The position numbers were made by a program, and so were the translations under genes. Shown here piece by piece: positions 7,836 to 15,304 of a DNA stretch of 20,045 bases. Each line of letters opens with the position of its first letter. Positions within the stretch are counted from its first letter, which is position 1. The stretch covers positions 1 through 20,045 of the forward strand of contig JBKPDV010000253.1 in the NCBI GenBank assembly GCA_046728075.1. The letters are read 5' to 3'. The notes beneath the pieces were generated by a model, which did not search any database, was not told where the DNA came from, and saw only the letters and a program-made list of their open reading frames with translations. This DNA is from JBKPDV01 sp046728075. GTDB lineage: Bacteria; Acidobacteriota; Thermoanaerobaculia; UBA5066; Gp7-AA6.

Positions 7836-9824
7836 GTGAGGCGCGTGCACACGCCGGGCTTTCTGGCGCCCCTGGTCCTCGTTTTCCTGGCCGCGGTCGT
7901 CGCGGCCTACGCGCTTCACCGCCTCCGGCTCCCGTCCCTGATCGGCTTCCTGCTGGCGGGCGTCCTGCTCGGCCCCTTCGGCCTCGGCCTGGTGGAAGAC
8001 GTAACCGCCGTCGAGGCGCTGGCGCAAGTCGGCGTCGTGCTCCTGCTTTTCGCGGTCGGCCTCGAGGTCTCGCTCTCGAGCCTGCGCCGTCTGGGATCCG
8101 CCGTCTGGGTGGCCGGACCGATTCAGTTCACCGTCGTGACGGTGCTCGCCACGGGTCTCGCCGTTTCGCGGGGTTATCCGCTGCGTCAGAGCCTCTTCTT
8201 CGGTTTTCTGGTCGTGACCTGCTCGACGGTCGTCATCCTGCAGCTTCTGCTCGAACGGCACGAGCTCGACTCTCCACACGGCCGCTTTCTCATCGGGATC
8301 AACGTCTTTGAAGACCTCATGGTCGTTCCGATGATGCTCCTGATCGCGCCGCTCGCCAGCGGTGCCTCCCGCGGAGCGCTCGGCGCGTTGCTCGCCCTCG
8401 GAAAGACCGCGCTCGCCGGCCTGCTGATTTTTCTCGCAGCCCGGTTTCTGGTGCCGCGCTTTCTCGGGATCGTCGTCGCGACGCGCCGGCCCGAGCTCTT
8501 CCTTCTCGCTGTGCTCTTTGTCGTCCTCGGAACCGCTCTGGCAACGTCCTGGGCGGGGCTGTCGCTCGCCGTCGGAGCGTTTCTGGCGGGGCTCGTCGTC
8601 TCCGAGTCGGACTTTGGCCATCAGGCAATGGCGGACGTCGCCCCGTTTCGGGATGCCTTCAACGCGCTCTTCTTCGTCTCGGTCGGCATGCTCTTCGATA
8701 CACGAATCCTCGTCCGGCGTCCGGCCATCGTTGCCGCCGCCCTCGGACTCGTGCTCGTGGGCAAGGCGTTCGCCGCGGCACTCCCAGTTCTGATTCTCGG
8801 CTGGGGACCGCGGGTCGCCGTGATTGTCGGGATCTCGCTCGCGCAGATCGGCGAGTTTGCGTTCGTGCTCCTGGAGCAGGGACGTGTCGCCGGGCTCGTC
8901 CCTCCCGACGTCTACCAGGTAACGCTGGCCGCCACGATCATCTCGATGGCCGCGACGCCCTTTCTCTTCCGTCTCGCACACGCCGCCGGGGAGCGCGCCG
9001 CCAGCCTGCCGTTTCCGGGAACGATTCGATCCTCGGCCGCCGACGCGGGAGGCCAGGCGCTGCCTCGCTCGGGCCATATCCTGATCATCGGCTTTGGTCA
9101 CATGGGAGAGACGCTTGCTCGCGTGCTCGCCCGCGCGAAGGTCCCCTTTCGCGTCCTCGACCTGAACCCCGAACGCGTGCGCCGCGGGCGCGGCCGCGGA
9201 GTCCCGATCGAGTACGGAGACAGCACCAGCGCGGCCGTTCTGCGCAACGCGGGAGTCGCGGCCGCGCGCGCGGCGATCGTCGTCCTCTCCGACCCGCCGG
9301 CCACCCGCCGCACGCTGCGGCTCTGTCGGACACTCTCGTCTTCGATCTTCCTCCTGGCCCGCACGCGCTACCTCTCCGAGGTGGCCGAGCTCTCGGCGCT
9401 CGGAGCCGACGAAGTCGTCGCCGAGGAGTTCGAAACTTCTCTCGAAATCGCGGGCCGGACCCTGAGGCGGCTGGGATTTCCGCTGCCGTGGGTCGAGTCG
9501 GAGACCGCGGAGATTCGCGGCGCGCGGGAGGATGCGTTTCGCCGGTTCCGAGCCCCGGATACCGCCGCCGACGGCGTCGAGAGAGCGCTCGGCGGGGCGC
9601 GCCTGGAGCTGCTCTCGATCGGGCCGGACTGGGCGGCGGCCGGTCGGACTCTGAAGGAGCTGGCGCTGCGAAAGCGCGGAGGCGCGATTGTCCTGGCCGC
9701 GGTGCGGCAGGGCGAGCCCGAGGTCGCGCCGAGCGGCGATTTCGAGTTACGGCCCGGAGATCAGGTGTTGTTGCTGGGCGGGGAAGCGGCGATCGAGGGA
9801 AGTCTGGAGATCCTCAAGGGCTGA
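7836..9824 (+). CDS. Kef-type monovalent cation:proton antiporter (CPA2) with TrkA-N and TrkA-C domains
   Basis: Membrane antiporter exchanging K+ or Na+ for protons. Residues about 1-390 form the Na+/H+ exchanger domain (many spans, including NVFEDLMVVPMM, typical of CPA2). A cytoplasmic RCK/TrkA-N domain follows from residue 413, with the nucleotide-binding glycine motif GFGHMGE (419-425), an acidic strand end (VLDLNPER) and YGDSTSAAVL. A TrkA-C domain occupies about 586-660. The order matches KefB/KefC/YbaL-type proteins. The frame is open to 7665, inside the divergent gene. GTG 7836 (GGTGG six nucleotides upstream) is preferred; GTG 7845 is an alternative. The stop overlaps the converging hemL stop by 11 bp, so no terminator fits between them. 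Ion specificity cannot be read from sequence. Confidence 0.9.
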   Translation: MRRVHTPGFLAPLVLVFLAAVVAAYALHRLRLPSLIGFLLAGVLLGPFGLGLVEDVTAVEALAQVGVVLLLFAVGLEVSLSSLRRLGSAVWVAGPIQFTVVTVLATGLAVSRGYPLRQSLFFGFLVVTCSTVVILQLLLERHELDSPHGRFLIGINVFEDLMVVPMMLLIAPLASGASRGALGALLALGKTALAGLLIFLAARFLVPRFLGIVVATRRPELFLLAVLFVVLGTALATSWAGLSLAVGAFLAGLVVSESDFGHQAMADVAPFRDAFNALFFVSVGMLFDTRILVRRPAIVAAALGLVLVGKAFAAALPVLILGWGPRVAVIVGISLAQIGEFAFVLLEQGRVAGLVPPDVYQVTLAATIISMAATPFLFRLAHAAGERAASLPFPGTIRSSAADAGGQALPRSGHILIIGFGHMGETLARVLARAKVPFRVLDLNPERVRRGRGRGVPIEYGDSTSAAVLRNAGVAAARAAIVVLSDPPATRRTLRLCRTLSSSIFLLARTRYLSEVAELSALGADEVVAEEFETSLEIAGRTLRRLGFPLPWVESETAEIRGAREDAFRRFRAPDTAADGVERALGGARLELLSIGPDWAAAGRTLKELALRKRGGAIVLAAVRQGEPEVAPSGDFELRPGDQVLLLGGEAAIEGSLEILKG

Positions 9825-11124
9825 ACGCCACGCGCAAGCTTTCTTCCACCGCTCGCGCCGTCTTGCGGATCTCTTTCTCGCCGTGGGCGGTGGAGAGGAA
9901 CCAGGCTTCGAACTGAGCCGGCGGAAGAAAGATGCCGCGCTCCAGCATCGCGTGAAAGAAGGCCGCGTAGCGCTTCGTGTCGGAGCGCTTCACCGAGGTG
10001 AAGTCCGTCATCGGGCCGGGACCGAAGAAGAGCGTCGAGAGAGACCCGGCGCGTTCGTAGCAGACTCGATCGGTGACGCCTGCCTTCCCGATCGCCTCCC
10101 TCACGCGTGACTCCAGCTCGGCACCCAGCTTCTCCAGGTGAGCATGCGGCCGACTTCGGGCGATTTCCTGGAGCATCGCGATGCCCGCCTCCATGGCGAG
10201 CGGATTTCCGGAGAGGGTTCCGGCTTGATAGACCGGACCGGACGGCGCGACCTTCTCCATCAGAGCGCGGGGACCTCCGTAGACTCCCACGGGCAATCCC
10301 CCGCCGGCGATTTTTCCAAGCGTCGTGAGATCCGGCGAAACGCCGTAGAGCTCCTGGGCGCCGCCGGGAGCGAGGCGAAAGCCGCTGATGACTTCGTCGA
10401 AGATCAGAAGCGCCCCGTGGCGGCGGGTCAGATCCCGGATCGCCGCCAGATAACCTTCCTTCGGCCGCACGACTCCCATGTTTGCCGCGAGCGGTTCGAG
10501 AATCACGGCCGCGATCTCTCCGGGGAACCTCGAGAAGGCCTCTTCCAGGGCGGCCGCGCTGTTGTAGGGGATGACTGTCGTCAGCGCGGCGACTTCGTCG
10601 GGGACACCCGGGCTGCCCGCGATGGCGAGCGTGGCGAACCCCGATCCGGCGGAAACGAGAAACTGGTCGGCGTGGCCGTGGTAGCCCCCTTCGGTTTTGA
10701 CGATCCGCTTGCGCCCCGTCGCCGCGCGCGCCAGCCGGGCGGCGCTCATCGTGGCTTCGGTGCCGGAGTTGACGAAGCGGACCATTTCGACCGAGGGAAC
10801 CATGCGCGCGATCCGATCGGCCAGCCGGATCTCCGACTCCGTCGGCGCGCCGAAGGATGTGCCGCGCCGCGAAGCCGTGGAGAGCGCCCGCCGCAGGAAG
10901 TCCGGCGCGTGGCCGAAGAGGTGAGGCCCGTAGGACTGGACGTAGTCGATGTAGCTCACCCCGTCCGCGTCGCGCAAACGAGCGCCCTTGCCCGAGACCG
11001 CGAAAAAGGGCTCGCCTCCGACCGACGCGAAGGAACGGACGGGGGAAGAGACGCCGCCGGGCATGCGCTCCTTGGCACGCGCGAAGAGTCGGGAGGACCG
11101 GACGGACTTCCGAGAACGATTCAT
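9814..11124 (-). CDS. hemL: glutamate-1-semialdehyde 2,1-aminomutase
   Basis: PLP enzyme that converts glutamate-1-semialdehyde to 5-aminolevulinate, the last step of the C5 route. The 436-aa length is normal. Seen: SFGAPTESE (90-98), NSGTEATMSA (119-128), GGYHGHAD (146-153), the cofactor aspartate in FDEVISGFR (242-250) and the PLP lysine, Lys271, in TLGKIAGGG. The frame stays open to 11271 inside hemB, but ATG 11124 (MNRSRKS, then the conserved LFARAKERMPGGVSSPVR) is the correct start. It lies 29 bp after the hemB stop with no strong ribosome site, so translation probably depends on hemB. It is the last gene of the heme run; its stop overlaps that of the Kef-type gene. Confidence 0.96.
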   Translation of the reverse strand: MNRSRKSVRSSRLFARAKERMPGGVSSPVRSFASVGGEPFFAVSGKGARLRDADGVSYIDYVQSYGPHLFGHAPDFLRRALSTASRRGTSFGAPTESEIRLADRIARMVPSVEMVRFVNSGTEATMSAARLARAATGRKRIVKTEGGYHGHADQFLVSAGSGFATLAIAGSPGVPDEVAALTTVIPYNSAAALEEAFSRFPGEIAAVILEPLAANMGVVRPKEGYLAAIRDLTRRHGALLIFDEVISGFRLAPGGAQELYGVSPDLTTLGKIAGGGLPVGVYGGPRALMEKVAPSGPVYQAGTLSGNPLAMEAGIAMLQEIARSRPHAHLEKLGAELESRVREAIGKAGVTDRVCYERAGSLSTLFFGPGPMTDFTSVKRSDTKRYAAFFHAMLERGIFLPPAQFEAWFLSTAHGEKEIRKTARAVEESLRVAFSP

Positions 11125-11153
11125 CGCGGCAGAAACAATCGGCGCTGACAGGC

Positions 11154-12134
11154 TCACTCTTCCTTGAGCCACTTCGCGGCATCCAGCGCGTGGTAGGTCA
11201 GGATGAAGTCCGCGCCGGCCCGCACGATCGACGTCAGGATCTCGAGCACGATCCTCTTCTCGTCGATCCAACCGTTGCGCGCCGCGGCCTTGACCATCGC
11301 GTACTCGCCCGAGACGTTGTAGGCGGCGATCGGCGCGTCGAAACGCGCTCGCGCTTCCCGGATCACATCGAGGTAGGCGATGGCGGGCTTGACCATCACC
11401 ATGTCGGCCCCCTCTTCGAGGTCCGACGCGATCTCGCGCATCGCCTCCCTCCGGTTGGCTCCGTCCATCTGGTAGCCGCGGCGGTCGCCGAATTTCGGCG
11501 CAGAGTCGGCGGCCTCTCGAAACGGCCCGTAGAACGCGGAGGCGGACTTGGCGGAGTATGCGAGGATCGCCGTCTGGCCGAATCCCTCGTCGTCCAACTC
11601 CCGCCGGATCGCCGCGACACGTCCATCCATCATGTCGGAAGGGGCCACGACGTCGGCGCCCGCGCGTGCGTGCGAGAGGGCCGCCCGGGCGAGCAGCGGC
11701 AAGGTCGCGTCATTGTCGACGTCTCCGTCGCGAATCACGCCGCAGTGGCCGTGGGACGTGTATTCGTCGAGGCAGACGTCCGTGACGACGAGCAGGTCGG
11801 GGACTTCCTTCTTGAGTCGCCGCACGGTCGTCTGGACGGCCGCGTCCTCTCCCCAGGCTTCGGTGCCCGTTTCGTCCTTCTTCTCGGGGATGCCGAAGAG
11901 AATGACGCCCGGAATTTTCCAGGACTGGAGCTCCTGCGCCGCCGCGACAGCTTCGTCGGGTGATAGCCGAAAGACGCCGGGAAGCGACGAGATTTCCTCC
12001 CGCAGCCCCTTCCCGTGCCGCACGAAGAGCGGCGCTAGGAAGCGGTCCGGCGTGAGACGGGTCTCGCGCACGAGGGCTCGCAGAGCCGGTGTGCGCCGCA
12101 GGCGGCGCAGACGTGTCGTCGGAAAGGAGCTCAC
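11154..12134 (-). CDS. hemB: porphobilinogen synthase (delta-aminolevulinic acid dehydratase)
   Basis: Condenses two 5-aminolevulinate molecules to porphobilinogen in the cytoplasm. The 326-aa protein shows both active-site lysines: Lys196 in YSAKSASAFYGPF and Lys249 in MVKPAIAYLD, the Schiff-base lysine. The metal loop reads DVCLDEYTSHGHCG (119-132): Cys121 and Cys131 match the zinc type but the middle cysteine is Asp123, a mixed site. The start is GTG at 12134; there is no ribosome site, but a -35/-10 pair ends six nucleotides before it, pointing to a leaderless transcript. A 109-bp gap separates it from hemD, so it may start a second transcription unit, hemB-hemL, within the cluster. Confidence 0.96.
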   Translation of the reverse strand: MSSFPTTRLRRLRRTPALRALVRETRLTPDRFLAPLFVRHGKGLREEISSLPGVFRLSPDEAVAAAQELQSWKIPGVILFGIPEKKDETGTEAWGEDAAVQTTVRRLKKEVPDLLVVTDVCLDEYTSHGHCGVIRDGDVDNDATLPLLARAALSHARAGADVVAPSDMMDGRVAAIRRELDDEGFGQTAILAYSAKSASAFYGPFREAADSAPKFGDRRGYQMDGANRREAMREIASDLEEGADMVMVKPAIAYLDVIREARARFDAPIAAYNVSGEYAMVKAAARNGWIDEKRIVLEILTSIVRAGADFILTYHALDAAKWLKEE

Positions 12135-12140
12135 GGACAG

Positions 12141-12169
12141 AATCTATGGATTCGGAGCGGATTGTTCAA
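12141..12169 (-). promoter_or_regulatory. predicted sigma70-type promoter of hemB
   Basis: On the - strand, TTGAAC (12169-12164) and TAGATT (12146-12141) are separated by 17 bp, each matching the consensus at four of six bases. The -10 box ends six nucleotides before the GTG of hemB, so transcription should begin at or next to the start codon. Confidence 0.6.
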
Positions 12170-12182
12170 GGTCAGAAAAGAG

Positions 12183-12290
12183 GAGCGAGTGGGAGAAGGG
12201 AAGAAACGAGTGGGAGAGGGGTGAGGGGGTGAGTGGGCGAAGGTTAAGAGATCTCCCCCTCCCCCACTCGCTCCCTCTCCCCCTCCGCTC
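12183..12290. repeat. G-rich/C-rich inverted block at the hemD 3' end, with quadruplex motifs on both strands
   Basis: On the + strand four G-runs (12212-12237, loops AGA, TGA, TGAGT) meet the G-quadruplex rule. After a short centre the C-rich arm (12255-12283) gives the same on the - strand. The arms also pair: 12207-12221 against 12256-12270 at 14 of 15 positions. The block includes the hemD stop, so the hemD tail (GEGERERVGEGEIS-like, acidic and repetitive) is encoded by the C-rich arm. A similar block lies before hemC. Confidence 0.75.
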
Positions 12291-13029
12291 CCTTAGGCGA
12301 CCCCATCGCGATTGCGACCAACAAACGCGCCGCGGCGGCGAAATTCGCCTCCGGAGCGATCTCGACTCGAGCAATGCCATGTGAGGCGAGAAACCGCGCC
12401 GTAAACCGGCCGAGCGTGACCGCGGGAATCGCCCGCAGCCGCTCCAGGGGAGCGGCGCCGATTCCTTCGAAGAGCCAACGCGCCGCGGCCGGAGAGGTTG
12501 CGCAAAACGCGGCGAACGGGCTCTCCACGATCTCGGAGTCGAGGTTGCCGTCGCGGGGACGAAGCACTTTTCGGTAAAGAACGATCGGAAGCACGTGGGC
12601 TCCGCGCTGCGCGAGTCCGGCCGGCAGCTCCTCGGACGCATCGTGTCCCCGCGGGAGCAGGACCCGCTGGCCCTCGAGATGATGCGGAAGATCCGCGAGT
12701 ACCCCTTCGGAAGAACCGGCCGCGACGATCGCGACCGCCAAACCCTCTTTTCCGAGCGCCGCAGCGGTGGCGGCGCCGACCGCGGCGATCCGGCCTCCCG
12801 AGATCGCCTTCCGAAACCGATCCAGCAGCCCTGGCTCTTCCGAGAGCCGGCGGACCGCGACCTGGCTCGTGAAGATGGCGAGATCCGCCGGACTGTCGAG
12901 CTGTTCGACTCCTTCGCGCAGGGGCTCGATCGAGTGACTGACCTTCTCGACGATTTCCACGGGATGCGGCCCCGGCGCGAAGGGAAACGGATTCTCTCCC
13001 GACCGCACGACGAGGGCACGGGCGCTCAT
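12244..13029 (-). CDS. hemD: uroporphyrinogen-III synthase
   Basis: Cyclises hydroxymethylbilane with inversion of ring D to give uroporphyrinogen III. The family is poorly conserved; this 261-aa product has the expected features: IFTSQVAVRRL (52-62) in the first lobe, GAATAAAL near 85-92, VLLPRG (122-127), LYRKV (150-154) and CATSPAAARWLFEG (175-188) in the second lobe. The call rests on these plus its position between hemC and hemB. ATG 13029 overlaps the hemC stop as ATGA, which implies coupled translation. The last 15 or so residues are a low-complexity Gly/Glu/Arg tail read from the repeat block, and probably are not part of the enzyme fold. Confidence 0.9.
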   Translation of the reverse strand: MSARALVVRSGENPFPFAPGPHPVEIVEKVSHSIEPLREGVEQLDSPADLAIFTSQVAVRRLSEEPGLLDRFRKAISGGRIAAVGAATAAALGKEGLAVAIVAAGSSEGVLADLPHHLEGQRVLLPRGHDASEELPAGLAQRGAHVLPIVLYRKVLRPRDGNLDSEIVESPFAAFCATSPAAARWLFEGIGAAPLERLRAIPAVTLGRFTARFLASHGIARVEIAPEANFAAAARLLVAIAMGSPKGAEGERERVGEGEIS

Positions 13030-13934
13030 TCTCGCGCCTCCGCGATCAAGTCGGCCGCGCCCCGCGCCAGGAGTTTGCGCGCGACCGCATTGCCCAGGCT
13101 TTCAGGCTCCTCAGCGGAACCGATCCCCTCCTCGCGCAGGGAGCGCTCGCCCGATAGCGAGAAAACCGCCGCCACCAGCCGCAGCCGTCCGTCCGTCGCC
13201 AGGGCGCGACCGGCGAGCGGGGCGCGGCATCCGGCCTCCAGAGCCGACAGGAGCGCCCGCTCCGCGCGCGCCTCCAGGTGCGCTGCCGTTTCGTCCAGCG
13301 GCGAGATCACGCGCAGCGTCGACTCATCCCCTTCTCGGATGACGAGCGCGAGCGCCCCTTGCCCGATCGCCGGCAAGAGAACATCCTCCGAGAAGACCTC
13401 GGAGATCTCGTGGAGCCGTCCCAGGCGAGCCAGCCCCGCGCGGGCTAGCACGATCGCGTCCCAACGACCCTCCTGGAGGCGGCGCACGCGCGTGTCGACG
13501 TTGCCTCGGGCGTCGGAGATCTGCAGGTCCGGCCGGGCCGCCAGAAGCTGGGACCGTCGGCGAGGACTCGAGGTTCCGACCCGGGCGCCCTTCGGCAATG
13601 ACGCGAAGGTCCGGGGCGGATGGGACACGAGCGCATCGCTGGGATCTTCCCGCGCCGGCACGGTGGCGAGCACGAGACCCGCGGGAAGGTTCGACGGGAG
13701 ATCCTTCAGACTGTGCAGACCGACATCTGCCCGGCTTTCGAGCAGAGCCTCGTCGATTTCCTTGGTGAAAACCCCTTTGCTCTGGATGGCGGCGTCCAGG
13801 TGCGAAAGCTGATCGCCCGTCGTCCGAACAGTCACCAGTTCCGTTTGCACCTGCGGGCCAAGCAGCCGCCGCACGATCTCCACTTGCGCAAGGGACAGCG
13901 CGCTCCCGCGGGCCGCAATGCGGAGGGTGGTCAT
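13026..13934 (-). CDS. hemC: hydroxymethylbilane synthase (porphobilinogen deaminase)
   Basis: Polymerises four porphobilinogens into hydroxymethylbilane. The 302-aa protein starts MTTLRIAARGSALSLAQ. It has the catalytic aspartate in HSLKDLP (Asp78), the substrate-binding arginines in GTSSPRRRSQL (125-127), ARGNVDTRVRRL (142-153) and the cofactor cysteine, Cys236, in EAGCRAPL. The frame is open to 14675, but the conserved N-terminus fixes ATG 13934. No ribosome site is present: the 30 nt before the ATG are a C-rich run that forms one arm of an inverted G/C block, so access to this start may depend on that structure. Its stop overlaps hemD. Confidence 0.96.
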   Translation of the reverse strand: MTTLRIAARGSALSLAQVEIVRRLLGPQVQTELVTVRTTGDQLSHLDAAIQSKGVFTKEIDEALLESRADVGLHSLKDLPSNLPAGLVLATVPAREDPSDALVSHPPRTFASLPKGARVGTSSPRRRSQLLAARPDLQISDARGNVDTRVRRLQEGRWDAIVLARAGLARLGRLHEISEVFSEDVLLPAIGQGALALVIREGDESTLRVISPLDETAAHLEARAERALLSALEAGCRAPLAGRALATDGRLRLVAAVFSLSGERSLREEGIGSAEEPESLGNAVARKLLARGAADLIAEARE

Positions 13935-13935
13935 G

Positions 13936-14014
13936 CGTGGGTGAGGGGGCGAGGGGGTGAGGGGGTGCTCGGGAGCGTCGCCCACTCCCCCCCTCTCCCA
14001 CTCTCCCCCTCCTT
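13936..14014. repeat. G-rich/C-rich inverted block between hemA and hemC, with quadruplex motifs on both strands
   Basis: On the + strand GGG, GGGGG, GGGGG, GGGGG (13939-13965) are separated by three-base loops TGA, CGA, TGA. The C-runs 13981-13983, 13987-13993, 13997-13999 and 14005-14009 give a second quadruplex motif on the - strand. In hem mRNA the G-rich arm comes first and the C-rich arm ends at the hemC start codon; the arms can also pair as a long imperfect hairpin around CTCGGGAGCG. It fills most of the 104-bp spacer. Confidence 0.8.
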
Positions 14015-14038
14015 CTCTCGATCGCCGATAGGCAACAA

Positions 14039-15304
14039 CTACCGATCCTCGTCTAAACCAAACAGGTGCCGAATCGCCTCGACTCTCTCCAGCTTCTTGG
14101 CGGTATCGGCCTCTGCCTTGAGGCGGCGCAGCGGCTCGTGGAGGACCCGCGCCATCAAGGCAGCGCCGAAGGAACGCAGACGCTCGCGATCGTTGGCCGG
14201 CTGGCTCGAGAGCTCCCGCTCCATCTCCTGCTCCAGGTTCTTGCGCCACCCGGTCACCGTCGGGACGACGGAGAGGTTGCCATACCAGAGGAGAAACTTC
14301 TGCAGCTCCTGCTCGAGAATCTCTTCCGCCCGAGGGATCTGATGCGCCCGCAGCCGGCGGTTTTCCTCCGCCACTTCGGCGAGGTCGTTCAACGCATAGG
14401 CGAAAACGTTGTAGATCTTGGCGGCCGCGGGATCGATGTCGGGCGGCATGGCCAGGTCCAGAAAGACCAGCGGCCTGCCGCGCCTTTCCCGCATGGCCGC
14501 TTCCACCTCTTCCACGCTCACGACCGGCGTCCCGCTGGCCGTCGCGCCGACGACCATGTCCGCCCGAGGAAGCTCCCGAGGGACGTCTTCCCACGCGATC
14601 ACGGTCCCCGCGACCTGCCGGGCCACCGTCTCCGCGCGCTCGAGCGTGCGGTTGGCAATCCGCAGGTCCCGCCATCCCGCGTCTGCTGCCTGCCGCGCAA
14701 AGAGGGCGCCCGTCTCTCCCGCCCCGAGGACGAGCACGGTCTTCTCCGAAACGTCGCCGAACACTTTTCCCGCGAGCTCGAGTCCGATCGACACCACAGA
14801 GAGAGGATGCACGCCGATCTCCGTCTCGGTACGAACGCGCTTGCCGGCGGCGACCGCGCTCTCGAAGAGGCGATGGAGCACAGCATGCGAGGATCCGATC
14901 TCGCGCGCCAGCCGCAGGGCCTGCCGCACCTGGCCCAGGACTTCGCTTTCACCCAGGGCCATGGAGTCGAGCCCCGACGCGACACGGAAAAGGTGGCGCG
15001 CCGCGTCGGCCCCCTCGCGCAGGAAGCCCGCTGAGCTCAGAGAGGCCACTTCGAGCCCCCGCCATTGCGCCACGAAGCCTGTCAGCTCCTCCTCGCCGCG
15101 CTGCGCATCCACGACGCCATAGATCTCGCTGCGATGGCAAGTCGAGACGATCACGCCCTCGGCGACGAGGCCCCGGCCCACGATCTCCCGCAGGGCTTCC
15201 CTCACCTCTTCCGCGCTGAACGCAACGCGGTCCCGGATCGCGACGTCGGCGACTCGAAAGTTCCAGCCGAGAAGGACCAGGCGCGTTTCGGAGGAGGCCG
15301 TCAT
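14039..15304 (-). CDS. hemA: glutamyl-tRNA reductase
   Basis: NADPH-dependent reductase that turns glutamyl-tRNA into glutamate-1-semialdehyde, the first committed step of the C5 pathway. The 421-aa protein has the catalytic cysteine Cys56 in STCHRSEIYG, where family members normally read STCNR; His57 in place of Asn is unusual. Also seen: RHLFRVASGLDSMALGESEV (103-122), the NADPH motif VLGAGETG (192-199), IANRTLERAE, and a C-terminal dimerisation helix region. The frame is open to 16213 through the neighbouring gene, but ATG 15304 precedes the conserved N-terminal domain and overlaps the ccsA stop as ATGA, so translation is coupled. It ends 104 bp before hemC. Confidence 0.96.
   Translation of the reverse strand: MTASSETRLVLLGWNFRVADVAIRDRVAFSAEEVREALREIVGRGLVAEGVIVSTCHRSEIYGVVDAQRGEEELTGFVAQWRGLEVASLSSAGFLREGADAARHLFRVASGLDSMALGESEVLGQVRQALRLAREIGSSHAVLHRLFESAVAAGKRVRTETEIGVHPLSVVSIGLELAGKVFGDVSEKTVLVLGAGETGALFARQAADAGWRDLRIANRTLERAETVARQVAGTVIAWEDVPRELPRADMVVGATASGTPVVSVEEVEAAMRERRGRPLVFLDLAMPPDIDPAAAKIYNVFAYALNDLAEVAEENRRLRAHQIPRAEEILEQELQKFLLWYGNLSVVPTVTGWRKNLEQEMERELSSQPANDRERLRSFGAALMARVLHEPLRRLKAEADTAKKLERVEAIRHLFGLDEDR

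Noticed and set aside
7767..9101. 444-aa open frame antisense to the Kef-type gene
   Set aside because: Extremely charged composition typical of a GC-rich shadow; the + strand gives a clear antiporter.
13936..14014. CRISPR or microsatellite-type tandem array
   Set aside because: The G-rich words are 8 bp and imperfect with no spacers; the inverted G/C arrangement explains the pattern better.
13935..14675. Extension of the hemC frame to 549 aa
   Set aside because: Read through the G/C block and hemA out of frame; the conserved hemC N-terminus is at 13934.
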